Source: an uncultured Clostridia bacterium (lineage in GTDB: Bacteria; Bacillota; Clostridia; Oscillospirales; Acutalibacteraceae). From it: DNA of 10,149 bases. The notes beneath the pieces are model-generated. The model made no database searches and was not told the DNA's origin. It was given only the letters and a program-made list of their open reading frames with translations. Location: assembly GCA_947567585.1 (NCBI GenBank), contig CANONE010000071.1, positions 1 through 10,149 of the forward strand, read 5' to 3'. Each line of letters opens with the position of its first letter. Position 1 is the stretch's first letter. The position numbers and the translations under genes are program-made. Of this stretch, positions 1 to 6,421 are shown in pieces.

Positions 1-469
1 TTATATTATTTATGATAAAATTACAATCTTGAATAGGAATATTACCTCTTTTTGCCTTACCTGGAGGGATGAGCCCGGACAGATACAACTGATCAGTTAG
101 CGCCTCGTCAGCAAAAATTTGAATGTAGATGTCATACTTGGCATGTTTCGGGTTCCCAATATAGCACTCAAAATTTATTCCATCTGTACCGTAGGCGTCA
201 TTTCTATACTCAAGTGGTATTCCGCCTTCAGCCGCTTTTGCGTATGCTTCATCCACCGCCTTCTGCAGAGTATCTTCATCCAGTGCCGTAACCCCCTCCT
301 CATACCCAATGAGGGGCGTGACGCCGTCGCCTAGATTCTCCGCGTCGGGCGCTTCCTCCTTGCCGAACTTGCCCAGCGCCAAAACCGCCGCCGCCCCTGC
401 CAGCAGGACTATAATGAGAATGAGCACCAGCGTCAGCGGAGAGACGCGCTTTTTTGGTTCTGAGCCCAT
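1..469 (-). CDS. Membrane-anchored extracytoplasmic protein, partial (3' end beyond window)
   Basis: The reading frame is open from the ATG at 469 down to the left edge, giving 156 visible residues with no stop. The N-terminus is a short basic stretch (KKR, residues 6-8) followed by one hydrophobic segment (about residues 11-33, rich in L, I, V and A), which suggests a signal anchor with the rest outside the cell. An acidic linker follows, then a small soluble domain from about residue 80 with the motifs YIGNP, YDIYIQIF and LYLSGLIPPG. From memory, such motifs occur in small beta-sandwich surface proteins of Firmicutes; I cannot assign a function. The start is supported by GGAGG at 481-485 on the complementary strand, about 11 bases upstream. 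GC content, counted by hand, is about 60% over the anchor and linker but about 39% over the distal half. A longer GC-rich frame at 300-530 on this strand is a shadow of this gene. Confidence 0.75.
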   Translation of the reverse strand, partial: MGSEPKKRVSPLTLVLILIIVLLAGAAAVLALGKFGKEEAPDAENLGDGVTPLIGYEEGVTALDEDTLQKAVDEAYAKAAEGGIPLEYRNDAYGTDGINFECYIGNPKHAKYDIYIQIFADEALTDQLYLSGLIPPGKAKRGNIPIQDCNFIINNI

Positions 470-555
470 AGGTATGTAGCCTCCTCAAGTTTCGGATTTT
501 TGCCGCCCGCGCCATGCCTGGCCGGAGCACCGCGCCCGCGGCTGGTCTATTTCAT

Positions 556-577
556 CCGGCGTTGATATCCTCGCCGG
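556..577. repeat. GC-rich inverted repeat in the leader of the leftward gene
   Basis: CCGGCG (556-561) and CGCCGG (572-577) form a perfect 6-bp stem around a 10-base loop. On the minus strand it lies about 90 bases upstream of the membrane-protein start, so it could fold in that leader RNA. No T-run follows directly on either strand, so it is not a good terminator. It may be chance in GC-rich sequence. Confidence 0.3.
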
Positions 578-637
578 TTGAAACCTCTTTTGTTTTATAA
601 TTTTATTATCGGCAGACTTTTTAAAAAATTAAGAGTT

Positions 638-658
638 TTCAAAAATTATTTTTTTGAA
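638..658. repeat. Perfect 8-bp AT-rich dyad upstream of the tldD promoter
   Basis: TTCAAAAA (638-645) and TTTTTGAA (651-658) are exact reverse complements separated by 5 bases. The dyad lies about 100 bp upstream of the tldD -35 box, inside sequence that is about 23% GC. It could be a regulator site or curved DNA, but such dyads arise easily in A/T runs. Confidence 0.3.
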
Positions 659-758
659 TTTGTTTCAAGATTTTGTAACCATTCGCTCGTTTTATATATC
701 GACTGCTTTTCAATAAAATTAATAGTCAATAAAAACTTTTCCGGCCTTTTCTATTGCC

Positions 759-787
759 TTGACAATCCTCGCCTGCTGAGGTATAAT
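759..787 (+). promoter_or_regulatory. Consensus sigma-A promoter for tldD
   Basis: A perfect -35 box TTGACA (759-764) and a perfect -10 box TATAAT (782-787) are separated by 17 bp, the ideal spacing for the housekeeping sigma factor. Transcription would start near 794, leaving a leader of about 26 bases before the GTG at 820. A consensus ribosome binding site (AAAGGAGGT, 805-813) sits 6 bases before that start. The upstream DNA is A/T-rich and could act as an UP element. No other promoter this good is visible before the terminator at 5749, so it may drive all four rightward genes. Confidence 0.85.
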
Positions 788-819
788 TTCTCTATACCAA
801 AATAAAAGGAGGTCGCATC

Positions 820-2232
820 GTGTTTTCTACTATAGACCCTATCCTGCCAGCTTTGAAAAAGCTGGTCTCCTCTCTTCACGCCGACTACCCCTATGCCTCC
901 CTCTTGGCCGTTGAGGACAAGTGGCGGCGCTGGAATGTTTCCCGCAATGGGGTGAATATCAGCGGCGACGGCTTTGGCGGCGGCACCGGCTTTGTGGTCC
1001 GCGTGTTTGACGCCGCCGGCTGCGCCGAATATTCCTTTAACGAGTTCAGCGAGGCCATGATTCCCGATATCATGGCCGCCCTTCGGGACCGCCTGTCCCA
1101 GCAGGCCGTCGCTCTGGGAAACATCGCTTCTCTTCCCACGCCGCTGCCCGCTGACGAACCCGCCCAGCTTTCCAAGTCCTCCCCTTACCAGGTGGATCCT
1201 GGAGAACTGGGGGATCAGGCTATTATCCAGAAGCTCCAGGGCATTCGCGAAAAGGCCCTGGCCGTGGACGAGCGCATTATGGAGGCGCAGCTGGGCATGG
1301 CTTACCGCCGCTGCCGCAAGGTCTTTCTTTCCCCAAACCGGGAGCTGGACCAAACCCTCCGGTGGACCACCTGCGCTCTGAGCATGATGGTGGCCCGGGG
1401 TCAGGAGCTGAAATACGCCTACCGCCCCTTCTCCAACCTGGGAGGCGCGGAAGTCCTGGACAACGTGGAAGCCGCCGTGCCGGAGGTGGCCGCCGGCGCC
1501 ATTGACATGCTGGATTCCCAGCCCATCGCTCCCGGGGAGTATGAGTGCGTCTGCGACCCGGACGTTACGGGGATGATCGTCCACGAGGCGTTCGGGCATG
1601 GCGTCGAGATGGACATGTTCGTAAAGGACCGGGCCCTTGGCAAAAACTACATGGACGATTATGTGGCAAGCCGCCTGGTAACTATGCATGACGGCAGCCA
1701 GGTAAACGAGGCGGCCACCATGTTCTTTGACGATGAGGGAACCCTAACTGGCGACACGGTGGTTATCGACCAGGGCGTGCTGAAAACCGGTATGTGCGAC
1801 GCCCTCAGCGCCGCCCGCCTGGGAATAAGGCCCACTGGAAACGGCCGCCGGGAAAGCTATGAGCGCAAAGCATATACCCGCATGACCAACACCTATTTTG
1901 ATCCGGGCGACCACAGTGTGGAGGATATGATCGCCTCGGTGTCCTATGGCTTCCTGCTGCAGCAGCCCAGCTCCGGTATGGAGGACCCCAAAAACTGGGG
2001 CATTCAGTGTATGGTTTCCGTGGCTCGGGAGATCAAGGACGGCAAGCTCACTGGAAAAATCTTCTCGCCCATTGTCCTTACCGGCTATGTGCCGGACCTC
2101 CTGAAATCCGTCAGCATGATGGGTCGGGACAGGAAACTCTCTGGCAGCGGCTTCTGCGGGAAGGGTTACAAGGAATGGGTGAAGGTGTCCGACGGCGGAC
2201 CCTACATGAAAGCCCGGATCCGTTTGGGCTGA
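820..2232 (+). CDS. tldD: TldD/PmbA family metalloprotease subunit TldD
   Basis: This 470-residue protein is close to the usual TldD length. The zinc-binding HExxxH motif is present as HEAFGH at residues 255-260 within VHEAFGHGVEMD, matching the family pattern HEAxGHGxExD. Cys446, in FCGKG near the C-terminus, matches the family's third metal-ligand cysteine (CGK). In characterised systems TldD is the catalytic subunit of a cytoplasmic heterodimer with TldE that degrades unfolded short peptides and matures some modified peptides such as microcin B17. Its substrate here is unknown, and no peptide precursor gene is visible nearby. The start is GTG, chosen because AAAGGAGGT lies 6 bases upstream and there is no nearby ATG alternative. 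The gene for the partner subunit follows 13 bases after the stop, and its Shine-Dalgarno sequence overlaps this stop codon. A 312-codon antisense frame here is a GC-bias shadow. Confidence 0.93.
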   Translation: MFSTIDPILPALKKLVSSLHADYPYASLLAVEDKWRRWNVSRNGVNISGDGFGGGTGFVVRVFDAAGCAEYSFNEFSEAMIPDIMAALRDRLSQQAVALGNIASLPTPLPADEPAQLSKSSPYQVDPGELGDQAIIQKLQGIREKALAVDERIMEAQLGMAYRRCRKVFLSPNRELDQTLRWTTCALSMMVARGQELKYAYRPFSNLGGAEVLDNVEAAVPEVAAGAIDMLDSQPIAPGEYECVCDPDVTGMIVHEAFGHGVEMDMFVKDRALGKNYMDDYVASRLVTMHDGSQVNEAATMFFDDEGTLTGDTVVIDQGVLKTGMCDALSAARLGIRPTGNGRRESYERKAYTRMTNTYFDPGDHSVEDMIASVSYGFLLQQPSSGMEDPKNWGIQCMVSVAREIKDGKLTGKIFSPIVLTGYVPDLLKSVSMMGRDRKLSGSGFCGKGYKEWVKVSDGGPYMKARIRLG

Positions 2233-2245
2233 GGAGGTAGCAATT

Positions 2246-3523
2246 ATGATAAACCGTATTAAGAACGCGTTGGAACATTGCGGCATTAGCCTTTGGCGGA
2301 TCAATGACACCGCGGAGGAAACCTCGGAGCTGTTCTTTGTGAAAAAGCAGTTGGATACCCGCCGCATAAAGGATGTGCGCAAGTATGAGGTCACTGTTTT
2401 TCGGGATGTGGAAAAGCCGGAGGGCCAGCCGGACCGGGGGTCCACCAGCGTGGTGCTGCTGTCCTCCATGAGCGACGCACAGCTGATTGAGGAGCTGAGC
2501 AGCGCCTATTATGCCGCCCAGTTTGCCGCCAACCCCTACTTTGATCTTCCCGACGCCGTATCCGCCCCCTTAAAGGAAAAGACGGGCACGCTGGCTCAGT
2601 CTCCCCTGGCGGAAAGCGCTGGAAAAATGGTACAGGCCCTTTTTGGCCCGGATGTGCATGAGGACGCTTTCGTGAACTCCGCCGAACTGTTTGTGGCCCG
2701 CACCCGCCAGCATATTCTCGCTTCCAACGGGCTGGACGTATCCTATACCGACGCTAAGGTCAACGGAGAATTTGTGGTCCAGTGCCGGGAGCCGGAGGAT
2801 GTGGAGATCCACAACACCTTCTCTTACGATTCCCTGGACGCCCAAGCGCTTTCGCAAAAGGTGTCCGAGGCGCTTACCTTTGTCCGGGACCGCGCCCGGG
2901 CGCAAAAGGCGCTGAAAAGCGGACGGTATGATGTGGTGCTCAGCGGCAACGCGGTGCGGGAGGTACTCTCTTACTACATGGACCGCTCCGCCGCCCACAT
3001 GATCTATCCCAAGTATTCCACCTGGCGGTCCGGAGACCCGGTGCAGGGCAGCGGCATTACCGGGGCCAAGCTGGACCTGGATTTGTGCGCCACCGTTCCC
3101 TACAGTGTCGAGGGCGTTCCCATGGAGGACCGCCCCCTTCTGCGGGAGGGGGTACTGCAAGCAATCCATGGAGCCAACCGTTTCTGCCGCTATCTGGGCG
3201 TAGCGCCTACCGGCAATTACAGCAAGCTTCTTTGCAAAAACACCGGGCCTGCCTTTGAGGATCTGAAAGCCGCCCCCTGCCTATGGGCGGTGACCTTCTC
3301 CGACTTCCAGATGGACGCCATGAGCGGCCACTTCGGCGGGGAGATCCGTCTGGCCTATTTGATCGAAGACGGCAAAGTTACGCCCGTAACAGGCGGCTCC
3401 ATCAACGGCAGCCTATTCGAGGCGCAGAAGAACCTGGAATTCAGCGCCGACCGTTTCGAGTCCGCCAACTACTCTGGTCCCTACGCTCTGAAAATCCGGG
3501 ACGTGAGTGTGGCCGGCGCTTAA
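2246..3523 (+). CDS. tldE: TldE/PmbA family protease subunit
   Basis: This 425-residue protein is the second half of the TldD/E pair, slightly shorter than E. coli PmbA/TldE. It has no HExxxH motif, as expected for the non-catalytic subunit. The C-terminal half shows the family's glycine-rich beta-strand pattern: GSGITGAKLDLDL after the middle, then GEIRLAYLIEDGKV, TGGSINGSLF, and a terminal GPYALKIRDVSVAG. In the known heterodimer this subunit completes the chamber and helps admit extended peptides to the TldD zinc site. The ATG follows GAGGAGG (2231-2237) by 8 bases, and that site overlaps the tldD stop, so the two genes are very likely translationally coupled from the promoter at 759-787. 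Assignment as TldE and not a second TldD rests on the missing metal motif and the gene order. Confidence 0.88.
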   Translation: MINRIKNALEHCGISLWRINDTAEETSELFFVKKQLDTRRIKDVRKYEVTVFRDVEKPEGQPDRGSTSVVLLSSMSDAQLIEELSSAYYAAQFAANPYFDLPDAVSAPLKEKTGTLAQSPLAESAGKMVQALFGPDVHEDAFVNSAELFVARTRQHILASNGLDVSYTDAKVNGEFVVQCREPEDVEIHNTFSYDSLDAQALSQKVSEALTFVRDRARAQKALKSGRYDVVLSGNAVREVLSYYMDRSAAHMIYPKYSTWRSGDPVQGSGITGAKLDLDLCATVPYSVEGVPMEDRPLLREGVLQAIHGANRFCRYLGVAPTGNYSKLLCKNTGPAFEDLKAAPCLWAVTFSDFQMDAMSGHFGGEIRLAYLIEDGKVTPVTGGSINGSLFEAQKNLEFSADRFESANYSGPYALKIRDVSVAGA

Positions 3524-3533
3524 GGCCGTCTCT

Positions 3534-3590
3534 GACAGAAAAGTTTTGTCCACTTTTTCAAAAGTGGTGGGGTTTGGGGCAAAGCCCCAA
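3534..3590. repeat. Array of three small hairpins between tldE and metY
   Basis: Three stem-loops lie almost end to end. The first is 3534-3540 with 3544-3550 (GACAGAA/TTTTGTC, 7 bp with one G-U, 3-base loop). The second is 3550-3556 with 3561-3567 (CCACTTT/AAAGTGG, 7 bp perfect, loop TTCA). The third is 3574-3580 with 3584-3590 (TTGGGGC/GCCCCAA, 7 bp perfect, loop AAA). An alternative pairing, AAAAGT (3539-3544) with ACTTTT (3552-3557), would exclude the first two. None is followed by a T-run, so this is not a standard terminator. It looks like a dispersed intergenic repeat; similar sequence recurs in my recollection of related clostridial genomes, but I could not check this. An RNA regulatory or processing role before metY is an alternative. 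Confidence 0.55.
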
Positions 3591-3616
3591 GATCTTAAGT
3601 CCAAAGATACCAACAT

Positions 3617-3621
3617 AAGGA
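3617..3621 (+). promoter_or_regulatory. Ribosome binding site that decides the metY start
   Basis: AAGGA lies 10 bases before the ATG at 3632 but only 1 base before the in-frame GTG at 3623. The spacing favours the ATG and argues against the longer frame. Confidence 0.6.
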
Positions 3622-3631
3622 TGTGTGTGTT

Positions 3632-4894
3632 ATGAGAGATGAGACGAAATGTCTGCATGCGGGGTATACGCCGGGAAACGGGGAGCCCCGGGTAGCGCCT
3701 ATTGTGCAGAGTACCACCTATGTGTATGATTCAGCCGCGGAGGTGGCTGCTATTTTCGACGATCCGACGAAAGGATTGTGCTATTCCCGGTTTGGAAACC
3801 CCACAGTGATGGCGGTGGAGGAAAAAATCTCCCAGCTGGAAGGCGGCGTGGGGGCCATGTGTACCACCTCTGGTCAGGCCGCTACCCTGCTGGCGATCCT
3901 CAACATCTGCCAGGCGGGAGACAGCATTGTCAGCCTGCCGACCATCTATGGCGGGACCATCAACCTATTCTCCTTTACCCTGAAAAAGCTGGGGATTGAG
4001 TGCATCTATGTGGACAGCGCCTCTTCCGATGAAGAGATCAAGGCCGCCTTTAAGCCCAATACCAAGCTGGTCTTTGGAGAAACCATCGCCAATCCGGCTC
4101 TAAGGGTGCTGGATATCAGCCGGTTTGCCAATTTGGCCCACGAGATGGGCGTGCCTCTGCTGGTGGACAATACCTTCGCAACGCCCATTTTGTGCAAGCC
4201 CTTCCAGTTCGGCGCGGATATCGTGATTCACTCTACCACCAAGTATATGGACGGCCATGCCGTGCAGGTGGGGGGCGTGATTGTGGACAGCGGTAACTTT
4301 GACTGGACCAACGGCAAGTTCCCGGAGCTCACCCAGCCGGACGAGTCCTATCACGGCATTTCCTACACGGAGGCGTATGGGAAAATGGCCTATATCATCA
4401 AGGCCAGAATGCAGCTGATGCGGGACTTTGGCGTGTATCCGGCCGCTCACTCGGCTTTCCTCTTGAATTTGGGGCTGGAAACCCTGCCGGTGCGCATGCG
4501 CCAGTACTGCGAAAACGCCACCGCTGTGGCAAAATTCCTGGAGAGCCACGAGAATGTGGAAAGCGTCTCCTACCCCGGCCTGCCCTCCAGCCCGGACTAT
4601 GCCCTGGCTCAGAAATACCTAAAGGGATGCAGCGGCGTGGTGTCCTTTATCATAAAGGGCGGCCGGTCCGCTGCCGCCAAGTTCATGGACACCCTCAGCC
4701 TGGCCTCTAACGAAGTCCATGTGGCGGACATCCGCACCTGCGTGCTGCACCCTGCCAGCGAAACCCACCGGCAGCTTACCGATGAGCAGCTGGCGGCGGC
4801 CGGCATCGACGGGGGCATGGTCCGCTTCTCTGTCGGCTTAGAGAATATCGACGACATCCTGGAGGATCTGGGCCGCGCGCTGGCGTCTATATGA
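3632..4894 (+). CDS. metY: O-acetylhomoserine sulfhydrylase (homocysteine synthase), PLP-dependent
   Basis: This 420-residue cytoplasmic enzyme of the Cys/Met metabolism PLP family is of normal length for MetY. The expected reaction is O-acetylhomoserine plus sulfide giving homocysteine plus acetate, for methionine synthesis. The N-terminus ETKCLHAGY and the block EPRVAPIVQSTTY are typical. YSRFGNPT (51-58) and SGQAA (80-84) are cofactor-binding blocks. D179 in LLVDN contacts the PLP ring, and K204 in STTKYMDGH is the Schiff-base lysine. The segment FDWTNGKFPELTQPDESYHG (223-242) is the insertion that separates O-acetylhomoserine sulfhydrylases from cystathionine gamma-synthases and lyases. 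The start is set at the ATG because of AAGGA spacing; a GTG 9 bases upstream is in frame. I saw no SAM riboswitch or T-box in the short leader and no clear promoter, so it may depend on read-through from tldE. Methionine gamma-lyase is a less likely alternative. Confidence 0.9.
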   Translation: MRDETKCLHAGYTPGNGEPRVAPIVQSTTYVYDSAAEVAAIFDDPTKGLCYSRFGNPTVMAVEEKISQLEGGVGAMCTTSGQAATLLAILNICQAGDSIVSLPTIYGGTINLFSFTLKKLGIECIYVDSASSDEEIKAAFKPNTKLVFGETIANPALRVLDISRFANLAHEMGVPLLVDNTFATPILCKPFQFGADIVIHSTTKYMDGHAVQVGGVIVDSGNFDWTNGKFPELTQPDESYHGISYTEAYGKMAYIIKARMQLMRDFGVYPAAHSAFLLNLGLETLPVRMRQYCENATAVAKFLESHENVESVSYPGLPSSPDYALAQKYLKGCSGVVSFIIKGGRSAAAKFMDTLSLASNEVHVADIRTCVLHPASETHRQLTDEQLAAAGIDGGMVRFSVGLENIDDILEDLGRALASI

Positions 4895-4909
4895 AAGGGG
4901 GAAAAATAG

Positions 4910-5728
4910 ATGGCGCTTGTACACTTGAACTTTCTCAGCCAATACCTGGGCAACAATACCGACGTCAATATTCTGTTCCCGGACCGGGACATGAGAAAAC
5001 CCGCCGCCGAATTTTATGGCAGCGGGGAGAAATATAAGGTATTGTGGCTTTTGCACGGTACCTTTGGCGACTATACCGACTGGATCCGCAAGTCCAATAT
5101 CGACACCTATGCCAGCGAGAAAAACCTCATTGTGGTTATGCCCAGCGCGGCCAACGCCGACTATCTCAACTGGCCCGGCTTTGCCACCGGCTATAATGCC
5201 TGGGACTACCTTACCGAGGAACTGATGCCCCTGGTGCAGGGCTGGTTCCCAGCCTCCGCCCAGCGGGAGGACAATTTTATCGCCGGGCTTTCCATGGGCG
5301 GCAATGGGGCTATACAGTACGCCATCGGGCATCCAGAGAAGTTCGCGGCGGCGGCCAGCCTGTCCAACGCTCCCAATGACCTGCGGGTGAAAAAGTATCC
5401 GGATCTCCCCAAGGACGGCAATGTGCCGCTCTTTGCCCAGCGGGTACTGAATACCATTGAAAGCTGCGGCGGTATGGAGGGCTACTTGCAGTCCCCGGCC
5501 AATGTCTGGGACCGCCTGCCGGAGATGGTAAAGTCCGGCTCTCTGCCCCGGCTTTACTTCTGCTGCGGCGAAGAAGACCAGCTCATCTGGGACCGCTATG
5601 TAAAATTTAAAGCTTACGCCAAGGAAATCGGTCTGGACGCCACCTTCCAGGAGGCCCCCGGCTACACCCATGAATGGCGTTTCTGGGACCTCTATATTCA
5701 GAAGGCCCTAGAATTTTTCGGGCTTTAA
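4910..5728 (+). CDS. Alpha/beta-hydrolase esterase (esterase D / tributyrin esterase-like)
   Basis: This 272-residue soluble protein has the alpha/beta-hydrolase order of elements: LLHG near residues 47-50 (oxyanion-hole region), the nucleophile elbow GLSMGG with Ser128, a likely acid Asp223 in GEEDQLIWD, and His254 in GYTHEWRFW. The pattern THEW-xxW near the C-terminus matches the esterase D / S-formylglutathione hydrolase group and the small acyl esterases such as EstA of lactococci. No signal peptide is visible. The substrate cannot be read from sequence; short acyl esters are the family norm. It starts 15 bases after metY with AAAGGGGG (4894-4901) 8 bases before the ATG, so the two are almost certainly co-transcribed. 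It is not the homoserine O-acetyltransferase MetX, although that also has an alpha/beta-hydrolase fold. A strong terminator follows 20 bases after its stop. Confidence 0.82.
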   Translation: MALVHLNFLSQYLGNNTDVNILFPDRDMRKPAAEFYGSGEKYKVLWLLHGTFGDYTDWIRKSNIDTYASEKNLIVVMPSAANADYLNWPGFATGYNAWDYLTEELMPLVQGWFPASAQREDNFIAGLSMGGNGAIQYAIGHPEKFAAAASLSNAPNDLRVKKYPDLPKDGNVPLFAQRVLNTIESCGGMEGYLQSPANVWDRLPEMVKSGSLPRLYFCCGEEDQLIWDRYVKFKAYAKEIGLDATFQEAPGYTHEWRFWDLYIQKALEFFGL

Positions 5729-5748
5729 CAATACCATAGGCTTACACA

Positions 5749-5787
5749 AAAAAGCGCCGGGGAGCGAAGAGCTTCCCAGCGCTTTTT
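5749..5787. terminator. Bidirectional intrinsic terminator
   Basis: A-run plus GCGC (5749-5757) pairs with GCGC plus T-run (5779-5787), and an inner stem GGGGAGC/GCTTCCC (5759-5765 with 5771-5777, one G-U) closes a 5-base loop. The stem ends in TTTTT on the plus strand and reads out as A-run stem T-run on the minus strand too. It therefore serves both the rightward esterase and the converging zinc-ribbon gene, whose stop is only 9 bases away. Confidence 0.92.
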
Positions 5788-5795
5788 GTTACGTC

Positions 5796-6266
5796 TTAGG
5801 GATACTGGCGGGGCGGGATGTCGGAAACCTGCGCGTCCGGGCCCTCATTGGCCTGGGCGGCAGCCGCGTCGTTGGGGCCGCCCTCCTGGGGGACCGGCTC
5901 CGGCTCAGGGGCCAGCTTTGCTCCGCAGCTGCTGCAAAACTGATCCGTATTGGCACAGGGCTTGCCGCAGGCAGGGCAGATAATCTTGTTCTGCTTGTCG
6001 CCCAGCTCCTTGGCAATAGCGGCGGCCTGCGCCTTCAGCTCGTCGATCTCAGCCATCTTACCGAAAGCTTCGGGGTCTCCGGCAAGAATCTGGCGGCAGT
6101 TGTCAAATACATACTGGCCCAAGGTCTCGTAACGCTTGGTGATTTCGGAATTCAGCTCAGCCGCGCCAATACGCAGCTTGGATACGTCCACCAGCTGGCC
6201 GGCCTTGCGGCCCACAGCCTCTGCGGCGGATTTAGCGTTTACGACCACGTCGTCAAGAATACCCAT
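5796..6266 (-). CDS. Small coiled-coil / zinc-ribbon protein
   Basis: This is a 156-residue protein of unknown function. The first 90 residues are predicted helical: an N-terminal MGILDDVVVNAKSAAEAVGR stretch that looks amphipathic, then heptad-like segments rich in A, E, L and K that could form a coiled coil. A zinc ribbon follows with C97-x2-C100 and C111-x2-C114 (CPAC, then CSSC); Cys104 is an extra cysteine between the pairs. The tail from about residue 118 is low-complexity, rich in P, E and A, and probably disordered. Proteins of this layout are common in Clostridia, often near the cell envelope, but no role is established that I know of. The ATG is preceded by AAAGGAGG (6274-6281) at 7 bases. 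It appears to be a single-gene unit with its own promoter and the shared terminator. Confidence 0.82.
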   Translation of the reverse strand: MGILDDVVVNAKSAAEAVGRKAGQLVDVSKLRIGAAELNSEITKRYETLGQYVFDNCRQILAGDPEAFGKMAEIDELKAQAAAIAKELGDKQNKIICPACGKPCANTDQFCSSCGAKLAPEPEPVPQEGGPNDAAAAQANEGPDAQVSDIPPRQYP

Positions 6267-6313
6267 ATGTAGTCCTCCTTTAAGTGTTAGGGTTTCGCCC
6301 TTTTGATGTCTCT

Positions 6314-6342
6314 ATTATAGCAAGCCGCGACGGGAAAGTAAA
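6314..6342 (-). promoter_or_regulatory. Sigma-A promoter for the zinc-ribbon gene
   Basis: Read on the minus strand, TTTACT (6342-6337) and a perfect TATAAT (6319-6314) are separated by 17 bp. Transcription would start near 6307, about 40 bases before the ATG at 6266. The -35 box matches consensus at 4 of 6 positions. Confidence 0.7.
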
Positions 6343-6362
6343 GCGGATTTCTCTTTCTAAAT

Positions 6363-6383
6363 AATTAAGAATTCATTAATTCT
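6363..6383. repeat. AT-rich inverted repeat between kinase and zinc-ribbon genes
   Basis: AATTAA (6363-6368) mirrors TTAATT (6376-6381) around GAATTC. An overlapping stem, AGAATT (6368-6373) with AATTCT (6378-6383), has a 4-base loop. It lies about 25 bp upstream of the zinc-ribbon -35 box and about 40 bp past the kinase stop. It could be an operator or a weak transcript end for the rel operon, but it has no GC stem and only short T runs, so neither is secure. Confidence 0.3.
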
Positions 6384-6421
6384 CTCGGCTGCTAGGGCTC
6401 GTTTGATTTCGCTTTTTTCTT

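Larger units (their letters stand above)
470..819. other. Divergent intergenic region, AT-rich core
   Basis: This 350-base stretch separates the leftward membrane-protein gene from the rightward tldD operon. The first 110 bases are GC-rich and form the leader of the leftward gene. Positions 601-720 are only about 23% GC by hand count, with long A and T runs. I found a consensus promoter toward tldD at its right end, an AT-rich dyad and a small GC hairpin, listed separately. I saw no convincing promoter for the leftward gene and no credible small gene. A 75-codon frame at 578-805 has a TTG start, no ribosome binding site, and runs through the promoter. Confidence 0.6.

Noticed and set aside
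300..530. 76-codon Arg/Gly-rich minus-strand frame at the left edge
   Set aside because: It is out of frame with the gene at 1-469, which has a good ribosome binding site, a membrane anchor and an open frame to the window edge.
630..662. Possible CodY-type operator in the AT-rich region
   Set aside because: The sequence resembles AATTTTC/GAAAATT only loosely, and the spacing is wrong; the run of A and T makes chance similarity likely.
578..805. 75-codon frame upstream of tldD, considered as a peptide substrate for TldD/E
   Set aside because: It starts at TTG with no ribosome binding site, is made of AT-rich low-complexity sequence, and runs through both promoter boxes of tldD.
751..1689. 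312-codon open frame on the minus strand, antisense to tldD
   Set aside because: It lies wholly opposite a well-recognised gene apart from its last bases, which run into the tldD promoter. Its protein is a His/Gly/Ala-rich composition artefact with no family motif, and GC-rich third positions on the coding strand explain the open frame.
3574..3600. Intrinsic terminator for tldDE
   Set aside because: The GGGGC/GCCCC stem is strong, but GATCTTAAG follows where a T-run is needed, and the minus strand has no T-run either.
3524..3631. SAM riboswitch, T-box or other known leader controlling metY
   Set aside because: The gap is only about 108 bases, too short for a T-box, and I could not identify SAM riboswitch core elements or a transcription start.
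4838..5671. 277-codon open frame on the minus strand, antisense to metY end and the esterase
   Set aside because: It crosses two genes and their junction, has no recognisable motif, and is a typical shadow of GC-rich coding sequence.
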